The notes beneath the pieces are model-generated. The model was not told the DNA's origin and ran no database searches. It was given only the letters and a program-made list of their open reading frames with translations. A DNA stretch of 6,635 nucleotides from an uncultured Oscillibacter sp. (lineage in GTDB: Bacteria; Bacillota; Clostridia; Oscillospirales; Oscillospiraceae), in assembly GCA_900544105.1 (NCBI GenBank), contig UQUC01000095.1:1-6635 (forward strand). The letters run 5' to 3'. The translations under genes and the position numbers were made by a program. Below, piece by piece: positions 1-5,587 of the stretch; within the stretch, counting starts at the first letter, position 1, and each line of letters starts with the position of its first letter.

Positions 1-24
1 CCGGGAGGAATCCTTCCTCCCGGG
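1..24 (-). terminator. Probable intrinsic terminator of pyk
   Basis: A perfect 10-bp inverted repeat (1-10 with 14-23, loop TCC) lies 31 bp beyond the pyk stop codon. Base 24 is G and could add a pair with the base before the window. On the plus strand no T-run follows. On the minus strand, the direction of pyk, the bases after the hairpin lie outside the window, so the expected U-run cannot be checked. Position and GC-rich stem favour a pyk terminator, possibly bidirectional with a gene further left. Confidence 0.6.
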
Positions 25-54
25 CTTCTAATACATGCGGTTATATACAGTAAT

Positions 55-1797
55 TCAGGGCATGGCCCGAACCAGCCCACGGGTGCAATCTACCGTGACC
101 ATCGTGCCATCCGTCAGTCGCTGAACAGCACCGGCGGCTCCTACGATCACCGGCTTGTCCAGCGCCAGTCCGATGGTGGCGGTATGGCACTCCACGCTAG
201 CCTCCTCAGTGATGACCGCCGCCGCCTGCCGGATATAAGGCAGCAGCTCATTGGTGGTATAGGGCACCACCAGAACATCGCCGGGCTGGAATTTCTCCGC
301 CACCTCGTCAGTGCTGTGGCAGATGCACAGCGGACCGGAGGCTTTTTTCTCCCCGATGCCAACGGCGTTCACCAATGCGCCGCCCACCTGCTGAATTCGG
401 ATCATGTTGGTGGTTCCGGCTACACCCACCGGCACACCGGCGGTGACTACCACCAGATCGCCCTCGTGGACCACACCCGCCTGGGCCGCCGCCTGAACAG
501 CAAAGTCCACCAGCTCGTCAGTGCTGCTGGCGTAGGGCATCATAATAGGCTCCACACCCCAGTACAGGGCCATCTGCCGCCGGACCTGCTGATCCAGCAA
601 GCAGGCGATGATGGGGGTGCCGGGATGGAACCGGCTCACCAGCCGGGCGGTAGTTCCCCGCTGGCTGACGGTGAGAATGGCGTCCGCTCCGATCTCCTGC
701 GCCGTGGTGCAGGCGGCGTGGGCGGTAGCCGCCGCCACGGAAAGCCGGTTTCGTCCGCCGGCCATCTGGGTCATGCGCTTGACATGGTTGATGTCACTCT
801 CCGTCCGCCGGGCGATGGCATCCATGGTTTTCACGGATTCCACCGGATACCGGCCCGCCGCCGTCTCGCCGGAGAGCATGATGGCAGAGGTGCCGTCATA
901 GATGGCGTTGGCCACGTCGGTGATCTCCGCACGGGTGGGCCGAGGATTTTCCATCATGGAATCCAGCATCTGTGTGGCGGTGATGACCGGCTTGCCGCAG
1001 GCCACACACCGGGCGATCATATTCTTTTGGATCAGGGGGATCTCCGCAAAGTCGATCTCCACACCCATATCGCCGCGAGCCACCATAATGCCGTCCGCCG
1101 CGTCCAGGATCTCCGGAAGATTGCTGACGCCCTCCTGATTTTCGATCTTGGCGATGATCCGCATCCGGGAGCCGGCCTTGTCCAGCACGTGCCGCAGCTC
1201 CCGTACGTCTGCGGCGGAACGGACAAAGCTGGCTGCCACATAGTCGAACCCCTGCTCCACGCCGAAGAGGAGATCGTCCCGGTCCTGCTGGCTCATGTAG
1301 GGCATATTCAGCCGCACACCGGGGACATTGACCCCCTTGTGATTCTTCATATCACCGTCATTTTCCACCCGGCAGCGGATCTCCGTCTCGCTGCTCTCCA
1401 GAACGGTCAGCCGCACCAAACCGTCGTCCAGCAGGATGGTATCCCCCGCTTTGACGTCACCAGGCAGTTCTCCGTAGGTGATGGAGCAGCGGTGCGCATC
1501 GCCCTCCACCTGGACGGTGGTCAGGGTGAATTCCTGGCCGGCGGTCAGATGGACCCGTCCGCCGGCAAAGTCCTTCAGTCGGACCTCAGGCCCCTTGGTA
1601 TCCAGCATGGCCGCCACCGGTGCGTCCAGCTCTTCCCGCAGTGCCTTCAGCGCGTCCAGCCGTGCCTTATGCTCCGCGTGGGTCCCGTGGGAAAAGTTGA
1701 AGCGGGCCACGTTCATCCCTGCCTGGATCATCTCCCGCAGGACGCCTTCCCGGTCCGTGGAGGGGCCAAGGGTACATACAATCTTTGTCTTTCGCAT
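55..1797 (-). CDS. pyk: Pyruvate kinase with C-terminal PEP-utiliser-like domain
   Basis: Transfers phosphate from phosphoenolpyruvate to ADP, giving pyruvate and ATP, the last step of glycolysis, in the cytoplasm. The 580-residue protein shows the N-terminal barrel opening (KIVCTLGPS), substrate residues R32, N34, S36 and H37, the TKGPE motif at 67-71, catalytic K217, metal ligands E219 and D243 (MVARGDMG), and the TATQMLDSM loop with T275. E71 sits where potassium-dependent pyruvate kinases carry Glu (rabbit Glu117), so K+ dependence is expected. A regulatory domain spans about 350-475. Residues about 485-580 form the extra domain known from Geobacillus/Bacillus enzymes, with an ECHTATIGLAL segment like the swivelling domain of PEP-utilising enzymes. 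Length matches the roughly 587-residue Bacillus type. I chose this ATG over one seven codons upstream (1818) because a strong ribosome site lies inside that extension and the family begins MRKTKI. It is apparently monocistronic and divergent from glucokinase. Confidence 0.97.
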   Translation of the reverse strand: MRKTKIVCTLGPSTDREGVLREMIQAGMNVARFNFSHGTHAEHKARLDALKALREELDAPVAAMLDTKGPEVRLKDFAGGRVHLTAGQEFTLTTVQVEGDAHRCSITYGELPGDVKAGDTILLDDGLVRLTVLESSETEIRCRVENDGDMKNHKGVNVPGVRLNMPYMSQQDRDDLLFGVEQGFDYVAASFVRSAADVRELRHVLDKAGSRMRIIAKIENQEGVSNLPEILDAADGIMVARGDMGVEIDFAEIPLIQKNMIARCVACGKPVITATQMLDSMMENPRPTRAEITDVANAIYDGTSAIMLSGETAAGRYPVESVKTMDAIARRTESDINHVKRMTQMAGGRNRLSVAAATAHAACTTAQEIGADAILTVSQRGTTARLVSRFHPGTPIIACLLDQQVRRQMALYWGVEPIMMPYASSTDELVDFAVQAAAQAGVVHEGDLVVVTAGVPVGVAGTTNMIRIQQVGGALVNAVGIGEKKASGPLCICHSTDEVAEKFQPGDVLVVPYTTNELLPYIRQAAAVITEEASVECHTATIGLALDKPVIVGAAGAVQRLTDGTMVTVDCTRGLVRAMP

Positions 1798-1805
1798 CTC
1801 ACGCA

Positions 1806-1813
1806 CTCCTTCC
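1806..1813 (-). promoter_or_regulatory. Ribosome binding site deciding the pyk start
   Basis: On the minus strand GGAAGGAG ends 8 nt before the ATG at 1797. The alternative ATG at 1818 would place this sequence inside the coding region and has no comparable site in front of it. This supports the shorter 580-residue protein. Confidence 0.85.
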
Positions 1814-1871
1814 GCCATTTCAAAAGAAACGCCGATTCTCTCCCATTTTGAAGTAATCGTTTTTCTCAGTC

Positions 1872-1900
1872 ATTTTATCACAAACCTATTCTTGTGAAAA
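1872..1900 (-). promoter_or_regulatory. Predicted sigma-A promoter of pyk (extended -10)
   Basis: Read on the minus strand: -35 TTTTCA (1900-1895), a 17-nt spacer, then -10 TAAAAT (1877-1872) directly preceded by TGA, which makes an extended -10. Transcription would begin near 1865, giving a leader of about 68 nt. The -35 matches consensus at four of six positions. The spacer contains the half-sites CACAA and TTGTG (1879-1896), a possible operator. Promoter identity is inferred from motif quality and location only. Confidence 0.6.
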
Positions 1901-2006
1901 GACAGCAATCTGTAAAATTTTCATTTCATCTTTTGAAGCTCTGCACAAAAAGATCCCCCCACCAAATCCCGGTACAGATGCCGTCCGCCATTTTTCCGCA
2001 CTTCCC

Positions 2007-2032
2007 GCCGGAACCGTTTGCTTCTTTCCGGC
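2007..2032. promoter_or_regulatory. Inverted repeat spanning the glucokinase -35 box (candidate operator)
   Basis: GCCGGAA (2007-2013) and TTCCGGC (2026-2032) form a perfect 7-bp dyad with a 12-bp gap that encloses the -35 hexamer at 2018-2023. It lies upstream of both predicted transcript starts, so it should not be transcribed by either gene and is unlikely to be an RNA hairpin. A repressor site is the natural reading, but no regulator is identified and chance is possible in GC-rich sequence. Confidence 0.4.
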
Positions 2033-2046
2033 TTCTGCTATATAAT
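2018..2046 (+). promoter_or_regulatory. Predicted sigma-A promoter of glucokinase
   Basis: -35 TTGCTT (2018-2023), an ideal 17-nt spacer, and a perfect -10 TATAAT (2041-2046). The predicted start is near 2053, giving a leader of about 53 nt that ends in AGGAGGT (2091-2097), 8 nt before the ATG. This is one of the best-matching promoters in the window. Confidence 0.8.
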
Positions 2047-2105
2047 TGCGTATAGGGTAAATTTCTCACCGCCCTGCGGGGAATGTATCGAGGAGGTAAT
2101 AACGT

Positions 2106-3053
2106 ATGCACTACATCGGCATTGATCTCGGCGGCACCAGCATCAAAGGGGCCGTTGTCACAGAAGGCGGCACGATCCTGAAGGAAGCCTCCTGCCCCAC
2201 TCAGAGGGAATTGGGACCCGAGCACGTGGCCCGCGAGATCGCCGGGCTGATCACAGCTCTGGCGGAAGGCTACGATCCCCATGTGATCGGCGGCGTGGGC
2301 GTAGGCTGTCCCGGCATTGTGGAGGATCACAGCGGTATCGTACGCTACTCTGTCAATCTATATTGGGAAAATTTTGATCTCCGGGCCGCCGTTCAGAAAT
2401 ACAGCGGTTATACCGTCCGTCTGGCCAACGACGCCAACGCCGCCGCGCTGGGCGAGGTGGTAGCGGGCTGCGCTCAGAATGTGGACAGTGCCGTGATCCT
2501 GACGCTTGGTACCGGCGTAGGCAGCGGTGTGGTGCTGAATGGAAAGATTCTGACGGGCTGCACCGGCGGCGCAGCGGAGCTGGGACATATGGTAATTGAG
2601 GACGGCGGCACTCCCTGCGCCTGCGGAAGAAAAGGCTGCTTTGAAACCTACGCTTCCGCCACCGGTTTGATCCGCATGGCGAAGGAGGCCATGGCCCAGC
2701 ATCCGGAAAGCCTGCTCCACGCCACCGCCGCAGAGGTTGGTGATGTCAACGGCCAGACCATTTTCCGTGCCAAGGAGCAGGGAGACCCTACCGCCGTCGC
2801 CGTGGTGGAGCGGTACATCCACTACCTCTCCGTAGGTATCGCCAACGTCATCAACTGCTTCTATCCCGAGGTGGTGGCGCTCTCCGGCGGCATCGCCAAT
2901 CAGGGAGAGGCGCTGCTGGCTCCCCTGCGGGAAGCCGTTGCGCCCCAGGTCTATGGCAATCAGTATTTGCAGACTCACACCCGCATCCTCGGCTGTACGC
3001 TGGGCTACCACGCCGGGATCATCGGCGCGGCCATGCTGCCCACCGCCCTGTGA
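2106..3053 (+). CDS. glcK: ROK-family glucokinase
   Basis: Phosphorylates glucose with ATP to glucose 6-phosphate in the cytoplasm, feeding glucose that enters without the phosphotransferase system into glycolysis. The 315-residue protein has normal ROK length. Visible motifs are the phosphate-1 loop DLGGTSIK (7-14), GVGVGCPG near 63-70, NDAN (108-111) with probable catalytic base D109, phosphate-2 loop LGTGVGSG (134-141), sugar-binding E158 and H161, and the ROK zinc signature formed by H161, C171, C173 and C178. SGG (260-262) belongs to the adenosine-binding region. No DNA-binding helix-turn-helix precedes the kinase domain, so it is an enzyme and not a ROK repressor. The NxxW segment near 84-87 resembles Bacillus GlcK. 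The ATG has an excellent ribosome site 8 nt upstream. It has its own promoter and terminator and is divergent from pyk. Another ROK hexokinase specificity, such as fructose or mannose, cannot be excluded from sequence. Confidence 0.92.
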   Translation: MHYIGIDLGGTSIKGAVVTEGGTILKEASCPTQRELGPEHVAREIAGLITALAEGYDPHVIGGVGVGCPGIVEDHSGIVRYSVNLYWENFDLRAAVQKYSGYTVRLANDANAAALGEVVAGCAQNVDSAVILTLGTGVGSGVVLNGKILTGCTGGAAELGHMVIEDGGTPCACGRKGCFETYASATGLIRMAKEAMAQHPESLLHATAAEVGDVNGQTIFRAKEQGDPTAVAVVERYIHYLSVGIANVINCFYPEVVALSGGIANQGEALLAPLREAVAPQVYGNQYLQTHTRILGCTLGYHAGIIGAAMLPTAL

Positions 3054-3073
3054 CCACATAATCATCTGCCAAA

Positions 3074-3113
3074 AACCGCCCCGGTCTTGCTTCACGACAA
3101 GACCGGGGCGGTT
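3074..3113. terminator. Bidirectional intrinsic terminator between convergent genes
   Basis: A perfect 14-bp GC-rich stem (3076-3089 with 3098-3111, 8-nt loop) extends to 16 bp with AA/TT at the base. On the minus strand it runs directly into TTTTT, a good U-run for the antiporter transcript. On the plus strand it is followed by TTCTTC, a weaker run for glucokinase. It starts 20 nt after the glucokinase stop and lies 56 nt past the antiporter stop, the expected layout for a shared terminator. Confidence 0.92.
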
Positions 3114-3169
3114 CTTCGTATGTTTCTATTGCAGATTTAAAATTGAATGGGCCTCCTTTGGCAGCCGTG

Positions 3170-4456
3170 TTACTTGTTCTTCCGCATCATGGCCGCATCA
3201 GCATCCAACAGCTGCTGAGAGGCGTCCTCCAACTGCTCCGGCTTCTCGTAGCGGTCCGCCAAGCGGCTCTCCACCAGCTTTTCCTGCGGTTCGCCGCGGA
3301 AAACCAGCTTCAGCAGGATCGGCGTCAGGATCGTGCCGCCTACCACGGTAATGACCACCGGCGTCATCATCGCGCTGCTGAGGACACCCATGGACAGGCC
3401 CCGGTTGGCTACGATCAATGCCACCTCGCCGCGGCAGACCATGCCCACGCCCACCTGAATGCTCTCCCGCTCCGTAAAGCCGCAGAGCTTCGCCCCCAAG
3501 CCGCAGCCCGCCAGCTTGGAAATAACGGAGATCACCAGCAGCAGGACGGAAAATGCCAGCATCCCGCCGCTGACGCCGTCCAGCTTGACGTTGATGCCGA
3601 TGGCAGCAAAGAACACCGGCGTCAGCAGCAGATAGCCAAGAGGATTGTACTTGGACTGGATATAGGTGCCCTTGGGGGTACAAGCCACGACCAGACCAGC
3701 GGCATAGGCGCCGGTGATGTCCGCCACGCCGAAAAACTCCTCCGCGCAGTAGGCCATCACCAGGCAGAGCACAAAGGCCAGAACGGAGTTGCGGTGGCTT
3801 GCCCAGCCCCCCTGCCGCTTCAGCATCCAGCAAAACAGGCGGTTGGCCCCCACACCGGCCACAGCCGCGAAGATAAAGAAGCCCAGGATCTTCAGCAGGA
3901 CCAAGCCAACGCTCTCCCCGCCGCCGGCCAGACTGCTGACCAGAGTCAGCGCCACAAGGCCCAGCACATCGTCGATCAGGGCCGCTGCCAGAATGGTGTT
4001 GCCCACCTTCGTTTCCAGCTTGCCCATCTCCTTCAGCGTCTCCACCGTGATGCTGACGGAGGTTGCCGTGAGAATCGTGCCCACAAATACATTTTCCAGC
4101 ATACCAGTGCTCTCGATCAAGTCCACGGCCGCAGCGCCCCAGGCCAGAGCCGTGCCCATGAGCAGGGGCACGATCACACCCAGCAGAGCCACCCAGAAGC
4201 CGGCCTTGCCGCTGTTTTTCAACTCGTTGATGTCCGTTCCCATACCGGCGGAGAACATCAGCACGATGACGCCCAATTCGCTGAGCTGGGAAATAAATTC
4301 AGTTTCTGTCAGAACATTCAGTCCAGCAGGACCCAGGATCAGGCCCGCCAGCAAAGCGCCCACTACCTGAGGCATCTGAAACCGCTGTGTCAGAAGGCCC
4401 AGCAGCTTCGTACTTAACAAAATCAACGCCAGATCCAGTAAATAATGGTATGACAC
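3170..4456 (-). CDS. Cation:proton antiporter, CPA2 (NapA/KefB-like) membrane protein
   Basis: An integral membrane exchanger of Na+ or K+ against H+, acting in pH and ion homeostasis. With a GTG start it has 428 residues and about 12-13 hydrophobic segments from residue 4 to 387. The first is followed by the family motif QMPQVVGALLAGLILGP (27-43). The ion-site aspartates are the pair D162-D163 in ALIDDVLG, typical of electrogenic NapA-type exchangers. K314 in a late helix and RGE at 342-344 fit the same fold. A hydrophilic tail (about 388-428) replaces the TrkA-N/RCK domain of full-length Kef proteins, so no nucleotide gating domain is present. An ATG at 4504 would add 16 residues, but GTG at 4456 has GGAGAGGAG 6 nt upstream, and the predicted transcript start almost coincides with that ATG. 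Family is confident; the transported ion is not. It has its own promoter and shares a terminator with glucokinase. Confidence 0.9.
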   Translation of the reverse strand: MSYHYLLDLALILLSTKLLGLLTQRFQMPQVVGALLAGLILGPAGLNVLTETEFISQLSELGVIVLMFSAGMGTDINELKNSGKAGFWVALLGVIVPLLMGTALAWGAAAVDLIESTGMLENVFVGTILTATSVSITVETLKEMGKLETKVGNTILAAALIDDVLGLVALTLVSSLAGGGESVGLVLLKILGFFIFAAVAGVGANRLFCWMLKRQGGWASHRNSVLAFVLCLVMAYCAEEFFGVADITGAYAAGLVVACTPKGTYIQSKYNPLGYLLLTPVFFAAIGINVKLDGVSGGMLAFSVLLLVISVISKLAGCGLGAKLCGFTERESIQVGVGMVCRGEVALIVANRGLSMGVLSSAMMTPVVITVVGGTILTPILLKLVFRGEPQEKLVESRLADRYEKPEQLEDASQQLLDADAAMMRKNK

Positions 4457-4462
4457 AAAAAA

Positions 4463-4488
4463 CTCCTCTCCATGCGGTTCCACCGCAT
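4463..4488 (-). promoter_or_regulatory. Antiporter ribosome site with abutting leader hairpin
   Basis: On the minus strand a perfect 7-bp hairpin (4488-4482 with 4478-4472, loop GGA) ends exactly where the ribosome site GGAGAGGAG (4471-4463) begins. Six U residues and the GTG start follow. The ribosome site decides the start codon. The hairpin may insulate the site or affect translation; nothing seen shows a ligand-binding fold. Confidence 0.6.
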
Positions 4489-4513
4489 ACACACATTTTT
4501 TCACAAGGCCCTT

Positions 4514-4541
4514 ATTTTATCGCTTTCCCCGATTTTTGCAA
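4514..4541 (-). promoter_or_regulatory. Predicted promoter of the antiporter gene
   Basis: Minus strand: -35 TTGCAA (4541-4536), 16-nt spacer, -10 TAAAAT (4519-4514). Transcription would begin near 4507, giving a leader of about 50 nt before the GTG at 4456. Four of six -35 bases and five of six -10 bases match consensus. The promoter is predicted from motif and position only. Confidence 0.5.
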
Positions 4542-4565
4542 TGGTCATTTTGCACAAAACAGCCG

Positions 4566-4579
4566 TTAATTTTTGTTAA
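4566..4579. repeat. AT box 1 (TTAATTTTTGTTAA), possible regulator site
   Basis: This 14-mer differs at one base from box 2 at 4658-4671, 92 bp away and in the same orientation. It lies about 25 bp upstream of the predicted antiporter -35. Read on the other strand it is TTAACA-N4-TTAACG, a tandem half-site arrangement. It may be an operator, an UP-like element or AT-rich coincidence. Confidence 0.35.
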
Positions 4580-4657
4580 GACTTCCTAAGCAAGCTTTTG
4601 CAGAGGTGCCTGCCGTTTTTCCGGCCAGCGGCGCTATGTTCCATTCTCTGCAAGTGT

Positions 4658-4671
4658 TTAATATTTGTTAA
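4658..4671. repeat. AT box 2 (TTAATATTTGTTAA), possible regulator site
   Basis: The second copy, 13 of 14 bases identical to box 1, ends 33 bp before the predicted -10 of the PAP2 gene, around -54. On the other strand it reads TTAACA-N4-TTAAAC. Having one box upstream of each of two divergent promoters suggests a shared regulator, but this is inference. Confidence 0.35.
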
Positions 4672-4704
4672 AAATTTTTTCACACTTTTTCTCGCAGAAC
4701 CGCC

Positions 4705-4710
4705 TATAAT
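4705..4710 (+). promoter_or_regulatory. Predicted -10 box of the PAP2 gene promoter
   Basis: A perfect TATAAT 65 bp upstream of the ATG. No good -35 sits at 16-18 nt; the closest likeness is TTCACA (4679-4684), which gives a 20-nt spacer. The promoter may therefore be weak or activator-dependent, consistent with the AT box upstream. The leader, about 59 nt, contains a 5-bp GC stem (4742-4746 with 4755-4759) just before the ribosome site. Confidence 0.5.
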
Positions 4711-4775
4711 CTCCAAAATGTGATTTTTATTCTACTGACACGCCGCATTTTCCCGCGGCTGAGAGGATCTTGATT

Positions 4776-5486
4776 ATGAAGCTGCCTCTGATCGATTACC
4801 GCCAGTTCCGTCTGAGCCGGCTGAATACCCCGCAGTTCCGGCATCTGAAGCTGCTGCTGTTCTGGCCGATTTTCAGTCTGGTATTCTGTTATCTGGAAAA
4901 CTACCGCCCCGCCGTCTACTATGCCCCCATGCGCTGCGCGCTGGATCATTGGATCCCCTTCTGCAAGTGGTTCGTCATCCCCTACGCGTTCTGGTTTCTT
5001 TTTGTAGGTGGAATGCTGCTCTACACCTTATTTTATAACATCCCCGCTTTCCGGCGGATGATGTGGTTCATCATCCTGACGTACTCCTTTGCTCTGGTGA
5101 CCTACCTTCTCTTCCCCAACTGCCAGCATCTGCGGCCCACACTGCTGGGCGGCGACCTGCTGACGCGGTTCACCGCAAAGCTGTATGCCGCAGACACCAA
5201 CACCAACGTCTGCCCCTCTATTCACGTCATCGGCTCCTTCGCGGTGTACTTCGCCGCCCGGGATATCCGGCGCTTCCGCGCCAAGGGCTGGCGGCTGGGC
5301 TTCCTGACCATGGCCGTGCTCATCAGCCTGTCTACCGTATTCCTCAAGCAGCACTCCGTTCTGGATGTGCTGGCTGGGCTGGCCGTCTGCGCCGCGGCTT
5401 ATCCCCTGGTCTATCGGGTGCCCACCGGAGCCGCTTCTCTGATCCCCGCCGGAGGGCTTGGTCGAAAGCGGTCTCCGGAACTGTAA
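4776..5486 (+). CDS. PAP2-superfamily membrane phosphatase/phosphotransferase
   Basis: Probably removes or transfers phosphate on a lipid or polyprenyl-phosphate substrate at the cytoplasmic membrane; the exact substrate is unknown. The 236-residue protein has about six hydrophobic segments (roughly 24-41, 63-87, 95-114, 148-161, 173-190, 195-213). Catalytic signatures are PSIH at 147-150 (C2 motif, acid/base H150) and QHSVLDVLAG at 192-201 (C3 motif, nucleophile H193 with D197). The classical C1 motif KX6RP is not intact: only RP (120-121) is seen, without lysine at the right distance. This fits the PAP2_3 (Aur1/inositol-phosphotransferase-like) branch better than canonical phosphatidate phosphatases. 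The ATG is preferred over a TTG two codons upstream (4770) because the GAGAGGA ribosome site (4761-4767) is 8 nt from the ATG but only 2 nt from the TTG. It has its own terminator downstream. Family confident, substrate unresolved. Confidence 0.87.
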   Translation: MKLPLIDYRQFRLSRLNTPQFRHLKLLLFWPIFSLVFCYLENYRPAVYYAPMRCALDHWIPFCKWFVIPYAFWFLFVGGMLLYTLFYNIPAFRRMMWFIILTYSFALVTYLLFPNCQHLRPTLLGGDLLTRFTAKLYAADTNTNVCPSIHVIGSFAVYFAARDIRRFRAKGWRLGFLTMAVLISLSTVFLKQHSVLDVLAGLAVCAAAYPLVYRVPTGAASLIPAGGLGRKRSPEL

Positions 5487-5492
5487 CACCTC

Positions 5493-5521
5493 TTGCCTTT
5501 CCCACTCTGTCCCCTTATAAT
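5493..5521 (+). promoter_or_regulatory. Predicted promoter of the RNA methyltransferase gene, nested in a terminator
   Basis: -35 TTGCCT (5493-5498), exact 17-nt spacer, -10 TATAAT (5516-5521). The -10 lies in the loop of the upstream terminator and the predicted start (about 5528) falls in its 3' arm. New transcripts would then lack the 5' arm and could not form the hairpin. The leader is about 60 nt with AGGAGG (5574-5579) 8 nt from the ATG. Confidence 0.6.
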
Positions 5522-5540
5522 AGAGGGACAGAGTTTTTTT
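5504..5540 (+). terminator. Intrinsic terminator of the PAP2 gene
   Basis: A perfect 10-bp stem, ACTCTGTCCC (5504-5513) with GGGACAGAGT (5525-5534), has an 11-nt loop and runs straight into seven T residues (5534-5540). It begins 17 nt after the PAP2 stop codon. This is a textbook rho-independent terminator. Confidence 0.93.
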
Positions 5541-5587
5541 GTCGCATCGCCCCATTTTCAGACGACACCGCTCAGGAGGAAACCGCC

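Noticed and set aside
184..1851. 555-codon open frame on the plus strand across pyk
   Set aside because: It is antisense to pyruvate kinase, which has all family motifs. The His/Gly/Arg-rich translation is typical of the complement of a GC-rich gene, and it has no recognisable domain.
1818..1904. CcpA catabolite-response (cre) site near the pyk promoter
   Set aside because: The CG-centred sequence around 1859 does not fit the cre consensus at the outer TG and CA positions.
1846..1938. Direct repeat TTTTGAAG at 1846-1853 and 1931-1938
   Set aside because: Only eight bases in AT-rich sequence, with no fitting spacing to the promoter; probably chance.
2358..3095. 245-codon open frame on the minus strand across glucokinase
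   Set aside because: Antisense to a well-supported ROK kinase and running through the shared terminator; no plausible domain.
3143..4417. 424-codon open frame on the plus strand across the antiporter gene
   Set aside because: Antisense shadow of a clear membrane transporter; the translation is His/Gln-rich and low in hydrophobic segments, and it runs through the antiporter coding region.
4598..4653. Inverted repeat TTGCAGAG / CTCTGCAA with a 40-bp gap
   Set aside because: The arms are short for so wide a gap and lie between promoters without matching a known site; could be chance.
5063..5587. N-terminal extension of the methyltransferase frame to 450 codons
   Set aside because: It overlaps the PAP2 gene in another frame, its terminator and the methyltransferase promoter; the ATG at 5588 has an ideal ribosome site and matches family length.
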